From: Climacium dendroides
Taxonomy: Eukaryota > Streptophyta > Bryopsida > Hypnales > Climaciaceae
Direction of reading: 5' to 3'
DNA: 64,000 nucleotides
NCBI GenBank assembly: GCA_950106755.1
Contig: OX467083.1
Span: 15,743,029-15,807,028, forward strand
Numbering within the stretch: position 1 is the first letter of the stretch; each line of letters begins with the position of its first letter. Position numbers and translations under genes: made by a program. Shown piece after piece: positions 1 to 12,118 of this stretch. Under the pieces are notes generated by a model that saw nothing but the letters and a program-made list of their open reading frames with translations, did not search any database and had not been told where the DNA came from.

Positions 1-905
1 TCTATGTTATAGATACTTATGTTATAAGTACCTTCTATAGTTATAGGATATTTGTATTATAGGTGCCTATGTTGTAAACACCTTCTATAGTAGGCTATTT
101 ATATTATAGGTGTCTATATTATAGGTACTTATGTTATAAGTGCTTTCTATAGTTATAGGATATTTATATTATAGGTGCCAATGTTGTAAGCACACTCTAT
201 AATTACAATAGGATATTTATATTGTAGGTATCTATATTATAGGTACCTATGTTATAAGCACTTTCCATACTTATAGGATATTTGTATCATAGGTATCTAT
301 ATTATGGTGTCTATGTTGCAAGCACCATCTATAATTATAGTAGGATATTTATATTGTAGGTGTCTATGTTATAACATATTATGGTGTTATAATATGGTGT
401 TATATGCGCAAAACTGCGAATAATTTCCATATGGCTAAACAATGACTGTAGGTGACGCGAACGGTCGCCCTAAATTCTACACTTGTTTTCACTGGTTAGA
501 GTGGAAAAAACCACTACAAAGAAACACAAAATTCCTACTACAGAAACCTATGTTATAAGCACCTTCCATAGTTATAGGATCTTTATATTATAAATGCCTA
601 TATTATAAGAGTTTATATTATAAGTACTTATGTTATAGACACCTAAGTCCATAATTATAGGATATTTATATTATAGGTGCCTATATAATTATAAGTGTTT
701 ATATTATAGGTACTTAGTTATAGACACCTTTCATGGTTTATGGCTAGAATATTTATATTACAGATAACTAGATTATAGATGTCTATGTTATATGTACCCA
801 TGTTATAAGCACCTTCCAAAGGTTATAAGGCATTTATATTATAGGTATGTATGTTATAGGCACCTTCAATAGTTTGAATACCTACTTACACCTAGGCTCA
901 AGGCT
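1..905. repeat. AT-rich minisatellite array (TATRTTATAGGTRYCTAT type)
   Basis: Degenerate tandem units of roughly 20-40 bp built on 'tatgttataagcacctt' and 'ttataggatatttatatta' fill the left edge of the window. The array continues beyond base 1. It is interrupted at about 406-545 by unrelated, more GC-rich sequence. The right end reads into 'cctaggctcaaggctcatagg' and 'cacatgctaacattg', also seen at the edges of related blocks near 14.2-14.7 kb and 53.4-53.6 kb. This suggests a dispersed family rather than a local satellite. No coding potential is seen. Confidence 0.75.
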
Positions 906-2780
906 CATAGGCTTGCATTTCTAAGATCACATGCTAACATTGTTAAGGACCAAACCGCATTTTTTGGCAACATAGCAATTTTGGGCAACTCACTACAAAT
1001 GGAATTTTTTTTTTCTTTGAAATTTTTGCATAGCATGTAGACAAGTTTTTTTTTAAGGTCTAACAATTTCCATAAATTTTATCTACATGATTAAAAAGTT
1101 ATTGTATAATATGTAGTTTTTTTTCCTAGGCTAAGCAATCCAAGCTAAACAAATAAAAAATCACTTTCTTCAAAAATAATTTTTTTAATTAGTTTTCTAC
1201 ATTTATACATACGTAGAAAGCTTTGAATCATTCCATTTTGATTAATGAGATGAAAGTTATGAGGAGTTTTAGTTTACGGGCAATTATGGATTCTTTATTA
1301 TAAAATAAACTTGCCAAGTCCTTAAATCATATGATGTAGATTGTTTATTAAAACATTAAAATCATTGGAATTGGCATTTTTCAATTCTATAACTAAATTC
1401 TTAACAATCTAGTATTTTCAATCATTTTCTATTTCTACCTACTTACTATTTTCTCCTATATGATGTACAATTCAAAATGATCTAAAAATTTTTAAGCACG
1501 TAACCAACTTGACTTGAAGAATGAATCCAAAGAAGCACCATCATTTTGGACATTTTTTCATAAGAATAAGACCTTGTGAAGTGCAATTGCCCCTTTTTTC
1601 ATAAGACTAAAGAAAGGATTTTTGTCAATTCAAATACTAATGTCTTGCAATCTACATAGTGTAAACTTCTGGAATTTTTTCCACATCTTTTCAAACCAAT
1701 GTATTGCAAGATCCTATAGTTACATGTATCCAAAAATGTTATTTTTTCTAAAATTTGGCACTTGTACTAGAAATGGCATTTTTGGTGCATTTTTGGTGAA
1801 AACATAGTTGATAAACTTTAGAGGTTAAATATGATAACACAGTAAAATGAATGATTGCAAGATTAAACACTTGATGAAGTGTTTTAAAATATGGCCAATG
1901 AATGTACCTATAAGAAGATTATACCCTGGGAAGATAAAGCATAGAAAGAATTTATAAGTAAGAAAATTGAAAAAGTACAAAATTTGAAGAAAATAAATAC
2001 TTTGATGTTTTAATTTGTAAGAAATAGGATTATATACATATAATTGACTATTTGTAACAACTCTATGGAGATGGTCATTCACTAAAAGAACCATCCAAAT
2101 AATATTTCACATATTTCAAAATGCAAGCAAAAAGAAGATCACTTTGTAGATTTCTATACAACATACAATTGTTTATTTTTAGAATTCTTTTGAAATATAG
2201 TTGCAAGTCTATGAGAGGACCATCCTCTCCAAATTTTAGCTCCAAGTTTATTTTTTGATAACTACATAATACTTCCCCCCCCCCCAATTTGGCAAGTGTG
2301 AAAAAATTGGGGGGCTATTTTTGGGCAGTAAAAAAATTTTGAAAATTGAGAAAAGATGAATAATAGCCATGAGTACATCACTTGGGAATCTCGAGTCATT
2401 TGGAGCTAGAACACAAAAGTTACGGCCAAAAAAACAAAACAGCACACAGGGTGTGACAAAAAATAGTACAGGTGTTTCTTGCAATCACCCAATGACCCCA
2501 ATACAATGGTATCAAGATACTATATGAAAATATACAACCCAAAATAGGTGACCAAAAGGGTCTAAAATTGAGAACTTTAAGGATTCCATCTTGAAACGCG
2601 TTAGTCTAGTGGACGACAGAGAATCTTTCTTCGTGAGACAAAAGTGTAAACAACATTCAAGCTTGGAATTTTGTGCAAGAAAGGGGAGTGTCTTGCACAG
2701 TAGTTTGTCCTCCAATGAGTGTTCTTGGTATTTTTTTTTAAGGCAAATGATCCATATGGTACCTTAAAGGGTAATTTCCC
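906..2780. other. Gene-free AT-rich stretch with decayed repeat copies
   Basis: No credible gene. About 1190-1800 is a diverged copy of the internal sequence seen at 11.8-12.0, 16.1-16.8 and 48.9-49.5 kb; shared phrases include 'attccatttggactagtgatg' and 'tcttgcaatctacatagt'. About 2480-2775 resembles the short TTAA-flanked elements at 10985-11205 and 37785-38017, with shared phrases around 'gacaaaagtgtaaacaacattc', but its terminal TTAA is lost. A run of twelve C lies near 2275-2286. Confidence 0.5.
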
Positions 2781-3540
2781 ATGGGTGACCAACCCGGTCC
2801 TCCAACGTTAGTGACAAACATAGTAATGAGTTTCAAGGATGTTGTCCCTTCCTTTGAAAGAGAAAGAGAGGATCCAATCACGTATTTCAATGTCCAACTA
2901 TGTGCAACCGCAGGTGACTATTTCTCCGAGCAATGTACGTGTATTTTTTTCCCCGGCAAGTGCACCTTGGGTCCAAAGTGTCGAACTTTCCTGCGGCATC
3001 TTTCATGGTTGCGTTCCTTGCGTAGTAGTAGGCCCCTCCTCTTCTGGATGATGAAGCTGGCTGGCAAGCCTATGATCATAAAGAGCGTACGCACACCGTC
3101 GAAGACATCATGCTTGCGAGGTACAAAACCTAAATAAAAATGATGGTCTCCCACATTCCCATTCTATGCAGGGCAGGGCAAGGCAGGCCAAGCCAATGAA
3201 GGAGAAGCGGTGGATTGAATTCGGATTGCGCACATTCAAGTGCTTCCTTTTGCCCACCAACTTGAGGTTCAATGAATCCTTGGCTTCTGGAAAGCAAGCC
3301 TGTACGTGGAAATGCCAAATGATTGCGGAGCCATTTTATTTTTTATTTTTTATTTTTTTTTCAGGGTGAACCCAAACTGATGGGTAACAATTAAACACCC
3401 GACGTTGAGAATGGGTACTGACTACTGAGCAATCAAAGACAAGCACGTCGCAGGGACCGTTGCCATGGTTAAAATCAGCATCATGTTCTTGATAGCAGGC
3501 TGAGTTGGACACTACTTTTAAGTGCAAACGTCAGATTTGG
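2781..3540. other. GC-richer island, function not recognised
   Basis: Base composition is clearly richer in G+C than the flanks. Several overlapping open frames exist on both strands (for example 2781-3137 plus and 2918-3154 minus), but none shows a domain I recognise. It could be the remains of a gene, a promoter-like island, or part of a transposon. Confidence 0.3.
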
Positions 3541-5803
3541 CATAAAATAAGCCATTTGTGGAAGGGAAGAAAAAAAGGGCCATGTGTCATCTTGTGAATG
3601 GTGTGAGGTGATGTGGATCCTTGAGAATCTGACATGGAGATTCAATTTCAGCACTTGAGTGCTGAATTAGACCTTCATGTAGGGTAAGGTAGGAGGATTG
3701 AAATCCACTTGGATCGATTTTGAATCAACCCTATAATTGGCTCTGAAATCAACATGAGATGGTCCTTATTCCTTAAAGGACCAAACAACATTTTTTGGCA
3801 ATACAATAAATTTAGGTAGCTCACTACGAACACAAAAATTCACTATATTTTTTGAAATTGTTTTTGGATGTGGGGATGAGGAGTACCTTGCCACTCCACT
3901 CAATTTTTTTTAATTTGAATTCATCCATGAGAAATTATGGGGAAATATGTTGTTTCCAATAGATGGCGGGTAGTACAGGAAGGGTCATTTACACTAGAGT
4001 GGAAATTGCAATACCATGCCCGAAAGAGCTTAGGCAAAGCTGTGGACAAGCTTTCAACTCAAGTTTAGGACGAGTACTTTAATGACATTTTTTAGAAGTC
4101 ATAAATTTGTCGCAAATACAAGGAGATGTGACAAGAAGGGAGCCACTTCCTTTTGGCATAATGGGCAATTATTTCTAACTTCCTTATTTGAAAATAAAGA
4201 AATTCAAACCCCACAAAATCCATTGAGTCAATTACAAATTTGTCATTTGACACACTACTATCTAAGAAAAAATTGATCGCTAAATCTAACAATTACTTCA
4301 TTGACATTTGAAGGAATGGAAGGCGGAGAGTTCATTTTTGAAATCAAAACTATTGTCCATCATGAATCTTCATATTAAGTATGGGATAATTTGAAGATGA
4401 GATCTTGATTGCTCATTGTCATAACATAAGAATTGTATTCAAAGTAGAATTTCAAACCTCATTTTGACATAGTAGAATAAATTTTTTCAAAAACATTTGA
4501 GCTAAAAAAACTTGACAGATCAAAATAAGTTTCATCTCCAACAATCCTTTCATGATTTTGAGCCTCCCAAAAAAACTATGTACAACATTCAAAGAGAATG
4601 TTTGGAAATGCCATAGAAAATGTCCCTTCCAACCTCTCTTTGAAATTTGTCCATAACTTTTCATTGAAGACTTGAAATGCCAAACGGATTTTTGAAGATA
4701 AAAATTAGCTTGATTTCACAACTATTCTTAATTCAAATTATTTTGGAAAAGTTATTCTACTGTGCCAAAATGAGGTCTAAAATTTTAATTTGAATGCAAT
4801 TCCTACTTTTCACTTAACTTTGAGCAAACGAGCTCCTAATAATTCTAATTTAAATATCTTACATGAATTGTTTTACCTCATACCACCCCGCTTGTATAAA
4901 GATCTTATCTTCTCAACCCAACGTACTAAAGAAATAAGTGGAATTGGATGCTATGTGGGATAGCTACCAAATGTTTTGAATTCCTTAAAATGTAATGTTG
5001 AATATTATAAAATATAGTTCATGGAACATATAACATCTTCAAAATTTTAAAAAAACAAGGAGAATGTGATCTAGTGTCATTGATTCAAGATGATTAGGAC
5101 TTCACTAACCCTAACCCAACCTCCTCACATGCCAAGTCCAATATGTCTAACAACCCTTTCTTTCAACTTGGACATAGATTGATAAAGCTTGACAAAATTT
5201 GATATTTTGGGCGATTTCTATTTCTATTTTTTCCTCTTCTAGGTCTACTTGAAATCTAAAACTCCATTGTTCACATTTTGAAGAATTATTGTATGTAGAA
5301 GTCAAAAATTGTTGGAAAAGGGCTTTGTATGAGACTTTTCTTGAAGCTAGTTCCCTCTAAGAATTTTTTGGTACATATTCTCCAATTTGAAATGTTATAA
5401 ATGTGACTAACTTTGTTGAAAAATTAGAGCAAAAAAATTTCAAGCAAAAAGGTGAAATTAACTTGCGCAAAAGCCTCCCCAAATCATAACTGCCCGGAAT
5501 TTGAATCCCCCTCCCCCCCATTTTTTTTTTTTTTCAACTTCGCCAGACTTGGTTCACATGTAATTATGCCTTTATGAGAAAAATTCAGAAGCCCAGATTG
5601 TTTGCCTTTTCCAGAGTGACATCTGACTAGTGCTCAGTTTCAGTTACATCAGAAATAGAGGTACCAATGGAAATCATAATTATCTGGTTTCTAATCATGG
5701 AGTCACACCCAAGTGACCCAACCATGCTCATGTGATAAGGTAGTGAGGTATAATTTTCAGTTACACAGAGGAATTGCAGCTAAACTTATGTGAGGTTTAA
5801 TCC
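3541..5803. other. AT-rich intergenic sequence, nothing identified
   Basis: Low-complexity AT-rich sequence with short frames only. No domain, RNA gene or clear element boundary is seen. The stretch ends at the TTAA (5804-5807) that starts the next element. Confidence 0.5.
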
Positions 5804-5807
5804 TTAA

Positions 5808-6780
5808 CCCTAGACCGCCCAAGGGGACAGATTTTGGCTGTTCATAGTTTGGAAGTATAATTCAGAGTGCTGTAACTTTTGCATCCAATGATCAAATTTA
5901 GTAAAACTTGTTGGAAAAGTTGCACATACTAGTCTAGTTTGTGTAGTAGAATTTTCAGATCAATCCAAGACAAATTGAGTTTGTGAAAGTCATTCAAAGT
6001 TCACAGGTTCAGTTTGCGTTCAACACACTGCATTGTCATGGCTGCAACTTTGAAGGCTTGTATCTCCTTCATTCAATGTTTGTTTTCAATAAAATTTGTT
6101 GGATTTTGTTCCTCTAGAAGTCTAGTTATTGCGGTAAAATTTTCATAGCAATCCAAGTTGTTTTGAATGCTTGGAAGCAATTCGAAGTTCAAAACCCTAA
6201 CATTTTTTGGTTAGTATGCACTTCGGTGGCTTGTTACTTCTTCATACTGTGTCCATTTTCAAAACTTTTTTTTGGGAAAGTTGCGCATACTTGCCTAGTT
6301 TGTGTGTCTAATTTTTTTTGTTAATCAAAGAAGTAACGAGTGACTAAGAAGCATTTTAGTAGAAGTAGGTTCAGCCTTAGATGTGTTTTTTGCACCCTTT
6401 TTGGCTATTTTTTTGACATTTCAAAATCATTTTGCAAACACAATGAGTCACTTTCATGGGGTTTTTTTTCCACCAATGAGTTTGTATGTTGATTTCAAAG
6501 CACATTTTAGTTTAAATTTTTTCATGTGAGTAGGTTTAGAAATCAAATTTCACCTCCAAATGTGTTTTTAGGAAAATTTCAGCATCTTTTTTCAACACTA
6601 AAACATTATAATCTTTCAATCCATGTGGTCAAATGACTCCAAATTTGATCCACATCATCTACAATATGTACACTACAAGATTGTACGGTTGAGATTTTTA
6701 TACCTTAGTGAGATATAGACTTATAAGGCTTGAAAAGCAAGGATGTTTTCATACCCAAAATGGCCTTGGGCCTTCTAGGG
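5808..6780. mobile_element. TTAA-flanked non-autonomous element, class A copy 1
   Basis: A 973-bp segment between TTAA at 5804-5807 and TTAA at 6781-6784. The left end reads CCCTAGACCGCCCAAGG. The right end, read inward on the minus strand, gives CCCTAGAAGGCCCAAGG: 15 of 17 positions agree. The interior is non-coding and matches the copy at 14909-15877 over most of its length (for example 'ctacaagattgtacggttga' near 6675 and 15770). Terminal CCC plus a TTAA target site is the layout of piggyBac-type transposons; assignment to that superfamily is inference because no transposase is present. Confidence 0.6.
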
Positions 6781-6784
6781 TTAA

Positions 6785-7149
6785 CCTCAAAAGTCCCAAG
6801 GCCTTTTTTTCATCAAAATTCACTCAAAACTGTCATTTCTATTGCAAAGAGCAAATGGAATGAATCAAAGCTTTAGATGTAGACAAAAATATAATCCTTG
6901 AAAAAAAATTAAAAATTAAAATTAAAAATTGTGATTTATTTGGGTTGCCCCTCAAGTTGCTTTTGAGACTCATGGTGGCATAACTTTTGTTTCTAGGCAT
7001 CGATTGAAATAAAAAATTATACTCCCCAAAAACTAATCTGATTTCCTATCTTCAAAAAAAGTTTCAAAAAATAATGTCAAAAATTGAGATCACACAAGTC
7101 TACCCCAAATCCCAAGAGTCCCCCATAGGGACTTTGGGACTTTAGGAGG
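6785..7149. mobile_element. TTAA-flanked non-autonomous element, class B short copy
   Basis: A 365-bp element sharing the TTAA at 6781-6784 with its left neighbour and ending at TTAA 7150-7153. Ends are CCTCAAAAGTCCCAAGG and, inward from the right, CCTCCTAAAGTCCCAAAG. The interior resembles an internally deleted version of the 927-935 bp copies at 48894-49820 and 15882-16816. No coding capacity. Confidence 0.55.
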
Positions 7150-7153
7150 TTAA

Positions 7154-9493
7154 AAGGACACTTCATGTGTAGGCTTGATTAAACTTTGTTAGATTTCTAC
7201 ATTAAAAAACAGCATTTTCAAAGTTTATTATTTTTCACATGTAGTAATATATGTGTAAAATTTAATCTCATTTTTTATAATTAAATAAATCAAATTGAAT
7301 TTTATATGATGTTTAAAAGAAATTTCTTTATAAAAACCATAATAATTACATAAATGATTAAAATAGTATGGAATTATTTTTAAATAAAATTATTTGTGAA
7401 ATAACATCATGGTGTAATTGGTGTATTCTTTGAGTTTACAACTAGAGAAATTTGATAGAAAAAATAGTTCAAAGTAGTATATTTTGAACTTTCAAGATGC
7501 TATCCTCAAAGTGTCACAAAAATTACAAGTTTAACAAGTTTATTAAAAATTTAAATAGAGTAAAAAGTAGGTCGTTGGAGCTACATTTTCTTAGTTAAAT
7601 TTTTAGAAATTTAAAATCAAGAATTATAAGAAAATTCAAGTTTTGACTTTCAAAATGTCCATGGGACTTGCAATGTTCTTTAAGGATTAATTCCTATTTA
7701 AAAACTTGGGGCTTAGGAAGATAGAATCTATCTTCAATGTATTTTATATCAAAATTTTATATACTTTGTGTACAACACTAGTTGTTGAGTTCGATATAAA
7801 AGGTATTTCAAATCAAGAGAGGAATCCAAATTAAAGGTGTTAGTTGATTTGGAAATACATCTTTTAGCCACATTGTAGATTAAATGATGTTGAGCAAGGT
7901 TGTGCAAGAGGCATGCAAAAACAAAAACCTTATTTTTCAAAGGTAAAAGACCTTGGAGACATCCATGACTATCTATATGTCTAATTGACTTATATATTTT
8001 TTTCTCATTGTCTATTTTGAAGATATGAAGACATCCATAGTTCAGGTTTTGAATAATATTTTCTAATTTTGACTAAATGTTTTCTAAAAGATTTCACTAC
8101 AAATTAGTACTCTAGACATACACAACTTTCCTTGTTTAAGTTGAGCAACTTGTGTTAGATTTATTTGAACTTACAATTCTAATCTTTCACATACAATATA
8201 AGATTCTTATTTTTGTATCCATGTTTCATTTTGAATTGTTGACTTGAAGGCAAAAGCCCAAAGCATAAACCATAATTCCTTAGAACCAACTAATATCATC
8301 CACAACCAATGATGAATCTCATTATAATATTCTAAAATATTATAATATAGGCCCCACCAAATTTACCAAACCATGTCAGCTAGTAGATGCATTGAATTGT
8401 ATTGTTAAATGTATAAAGAAGATTGAATTCTTCTTATACCTAAATTACAACTACAAGTTGCTTTTTTTTTCACTCACTAAAGTGAAAAAGCAAGGATCCC
8501 TAAGTTGTTAAGAGTCCATGGTTGGTTGGAAGGAAGGTGGTTGTAGATTTTGAATTTTGGAGGGCAAAATGAATGATGGCATAAATAGAATGTACTAGAC
8601 ATCACATCTTTGATTATTTCCGTAAATTTTCTTTTGGTCTCTTTTCCATCCCTACATGAATTCATTGAGAACCTTGCAAAATAATCATTCAACATTGAGT
8701 AACCACATTAGTTGCATTGTTGAAGAATAGGTCGATAAAATTTCTTTTTGCAACATGCTTGGATGTACTTCATCTTTATGATGTAGCTCCCATAATAAAC
8801 TCTTGAAAACATTTATAATCCCTCTAATAGATGCAATTAGACAGTGTCATTAATTACTTGGTGCTTAATGATCATTGTGAACTATAGTTGTAAGAGGTAT
8901 AACCCCCAAAGGTTGGAGGCATATTTCAAGAAGAAATAGTGAAAAATTGCCACTTTTAAGGGCAATGAGAAAAAATGAGAATTTTTTTTTTTTCAAAGTT
9001 CAATTGTACAAATTTGTACTAAACTACTATGGAAATGTGTGGGAAAAATTTCAAAATCTTTAAGCACACTAATTAAAAGATTATAATGTTTGAAGTTAGA
9101 AGAATTTTTTTTTGATTTTGCTTGATAGGACTAGTAGCCTTTAACTCCTCATATAGTGAGATTTTTATACTACTCATGATTTTTTTGACATTTTCTTCTA
9201 ATATCATGTAAGTTACATATTTATCAAATTTCAAAAGTTGTTGAAGCTACCAAAAATTTTCAAGGTAGCATAACATTTGATCCAAGCACCCAATCGGAAA
9301 AAAATTAATTTCCCACTAAAGGGATACATATTCACACCTTGTATCAAAATTCTGTGAATATCCAACCAAAATTGACTTCATAGGAACCTATCCGGATTTT
9401 CAATTTTTTGTTCAATAGACAATTGTCCTTTAAGGATCAAAGATTTAAAAATTGGTAGATTTTTCATCAAATCCATGTCTTAATTTGAGGCAC
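7154..9493. other. AT-rich stretch with one decayed TTAA-type element
   Basis: No gene is seen. About 8900-9441 looks like a degenerate copy of the TTAA family: it starts 'taacccccaaaggttgg' and ends 'ttgtcctttaaggatcaa', and its interior matches 53690-53890. The rest is low-complexity AT-rich sequence with only short frames. Confidence 0.4.
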
Positions 9494-9495
9494 TA

Positions 9496-9791
9496 GAAGA
9501 CATTTCAGGCCTCTACAGGGCCGTTTCAGTCCTGTTCCCTTGTTGTTCCCCCCGCAGCGACGGAACGACCAACTGTCAGGGAAAAAAAATTCAAAAAAAA
9601 CAAAAACAAAAACAAACTTTAAGCTCTTAAAATGCCAAAAAAAGTTGAAATTTTTTAATTTTTCTTTCTTTCAAAAATGACGTGGCAGGGTCTCGACCAC
9701 ATTAGCACGCTGCGCTGTCACTACTACAGCGCACTGCGGGGAGTTCTTTGCCATAATAACTCGCGGCCCTATAGAGGCCTCAAATGTCTTC
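9496..9791. mobile_element. Small terminal-inverted-repeat element flanked by TA
   Basis: A roughly 300-bp element whose ends form inverted repeats of about 28 bp with few mismatches. The left end begins GAAGACATTTCAGGCCTCTA; the right end reads the same inward, with 'gag' for 'cag'. Both ends abut TA, as expected for Tc1/mariner-type MITEs, though a 2-bp match is weak evidence. The interior contains a GC-rich stretch. Non-coding. Confidence 0.5.
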
Positions 9792-10984
9792 TAATGGTCT
9801 TGCAAGTGAACAATCCTATTTATAGTAAAAATCTATTTTTTACAATGGAACTTTTCTAAGGTGAACTTTTCTAACACAATGATTTCTATAAAGGAATGAA
9901 AGATTGATTGTCTTGTCACGGCCTAGGCCCAATCCCAACCAAGGTTGTTTTGGCAGACAATTCGACAACTTGACAGATATGACAAGTACGACACAACATT
10001 AGAAACCATGTCCATCTAATAGGGTCAACAGATAGGTTGACTTTTTTACCATGCTTGGGCTGCCACATGGATGCCAAGTGGATGCCAAGTGGCATCCACA
10101 TGGCAACATTTGGGTGAGTGCGGGTATGGGTGATTGCGAGAAGGAGACGACTGCTTATATAGGGTGACCACATTAGGTGACCACATATAAGGCAACCACG
10201 TATGGGATGACTATTGGTTAGGCAATAGGATTACAATGTGTTTAGGGGTTTAAATTTAGGTGACTTCTAATACACCTGTAGTTGGCCCTTTCATACCTGA
10301 ACTTGCCCCTTAGATACTCGTAGTCACCCCCTAGGTATCCATAGTCGTCCCCTAGGTACCCATAGTCGCCCCCTCTGGTACCCAAACTCGCTTCCTAGGT
10401 ACCCATAGTCATCCCTCTGGTACTCGAAGTCGCATGTAGTCGCCCTTGTGGATCTACAATCGTCTTTCTTTATACCCCATTGCTAGATCCAAAGTTGCCC
10501 TAGTCCTCTGGAGTTGCGGTTGCCCATTGTTTTCAACCCATGGTTGCCCATATTGACATGGGTTGACCTTTCCACGAAGGAAAAAAATTTCTGCTCGTCG
10601 GGCAGAAAATTCCTAAAAAAGGGGCAACCACGCTATGAACTTGTCTAATATAACAAACATGTGTCCAATACGACACGTGACATTCAACACCAAAATCCAG
10701 TTTGATAAAACAACCCTAATCCCAATCATACACATTAAAGAGGCTCTTTGAGATTCTTGAGCATAGGGAATTAAGCTGGGTAACGGGGCTATTACTTTAG
10801 CAAAGTTTTACTATACCTACATTTGATCTAGGGCACATTTTTCGACTCAATGAGTAAAACGTTTGGTAAAGGCCGTAGTGACAATTTCAGCCAAGTGTGC
10901 ATCCTATTAGATGATTTTGCGCATGTCTAATAAGCTATCAAAGCCTTCCTTCCCAATTTGACACAAGTTGTGATGTGACTTTAA
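9792..10984. repeat. Repeat-rich stretch with a CCTAGGTACCCATAGTCGCC minisatellite
   Basis: About 10290-10450 carries roughly seven degenerate units of about 20-24 bp on the theme 'cctaggtacccatagtcgcc'. Upstream, 10140-10205 repeats 'gtgaccacat'. About 10065-10105 forms a palindrome around 'ggatgccaagtggcatcc'. The segment from 9914 begins TGTCACGGCC, which resembles a gypsy-type LTR start, but no matching end or target duplication was found. Confidence 0.5.
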
Positions 10985-11205
10985 CCCATAAATGATGTCA
11001 CATCTATTTTTTGATCAATGAATGATAGAAAATCCTTTTGTGTAGGACAAAAGTGCAACTATTCATCTTTAGAATTTTGCATGAAAAGGGGAGATCTTGT
11101 ATAGTAGTTTGACTTCCAATTAGTGCTTTGGGATTTTCTTAAATCAAGTATTCAACTAATGCCGAAAGGGATTATTTCCATGGTCACTAGCATGTTCTTT
11201 AAAGG
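10985..11205. mobile_element. TTAA-flanked short element, class C
   Basis: A 221-bp segment between TTAA at 10981-10984 and 11206-11209. The left end is CCCATAAATGATGTCAC; the right end read inward is CCTTTAAAGAACATG, so the inverted repeat is imperfect. The interior is shared with 37785-38017 and part of 46847-47412 around 'ggacaaaagtgcaactattc'. Non-coding. Confidence 0.45.
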
Positions 11206-11536
11206 TTAATCTTACAACAAGATCATGCGGCATGCTACAAACAAGAGACTAATTTTTGTAGAGCAACGCTTGCCTTCTTTTACAATTTGTGCTGACCACT
11301 TTCATCTCCTAGCTAGCTTGAAGTCACTACTAAGTTTAGAGTAAACCAGCCATTCACCACACACATCCAAGAATTGTATACCAACTGTTGCCAATTATTG
11401 CATAGTAACCACACGATTCAACTATCAATTCAATTGTGATTAGAATAAAGTTTTGTATCATTGCCCAATGATTGCATAGTGTGTGGTGAAGGTGCATAAG
11501 GAATTTTTGACTAGACTTCAAGTACATCGCTTTTAA

Positions 11537-12118
11537 CCCATAAAGTCCCAAAGTCCCTATGGGGACTCTTGGGATTTCATATAGGCTCGTGTGATCTCAA
11601 TTTTTGACATTATTTTTTGAAACTTTTTTGAAGATAGGAAATTAGATTAGCTTTCTGGGAATATAATTTTTATTTCAATCAGTGCCTGGAAACAAAAGTT
11701 TTGCTACCATGAGTCTAAAAAGCAACTCGAGGGATAGCCCCCAAAAAATCACAAAAAGTTAATTTCTTTTTAATTTTCAATTTTTTTTCTCCAAGATTAT
11801 ATTTTTATCTACATTTGAAGCTTTGATTCATTCCATTTGGACTAGTGATGACAAAGTTATGGACAATTTTAGTTTTTGGACAATCTAAGCATCTTTATAA
11901 AAAAAATCTTGAATTCATCACTTTAAATGCAAATATCTTGCAATCTAGAAGGTCTAAGTTCCTGAATTTTTTTTCCACGCATTCTTATACTAGTGTAGTA
12001 CAAGATCTTATGGTTAAATGTATTAAAAAAAACAATTTTTAAAGAGTTTTTTCTCTTTGCAATAGAAATGACAGTTTTGAGTGAATTTTGATGGAAAAAA
12101 GGGCCTTGGGACTTTAGG
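11537..12118. mobile_element. TTAA-type element, class B, right end decayed
   Basis: The left end follows TTAA 11533-11536 and reads CCCATAAAGTCCCAAAGTCC. The right end reads '..ccttgggactttagg' and is followed by 'aattcaa' instead of TTAA. The interior matches 6785-7149 in opposite orientation and the 927-935 bp copies. No coding capacity. Confidence 0.45.

Noticed and set aside
2918..3154. Minus-strand frame with a hydrophobic stretch (LFMIIGLPASFIIQ)
   Set aside because: No family recognised and frames overlap on both strands; kept only as an unassigned GC-richer island.
9914..10735. Possible solo LTR beginning TGTCACGG
   Set aside because: No matching CA end, no target duplication and no second copy in the window; the region is dominated by a minisatellite.
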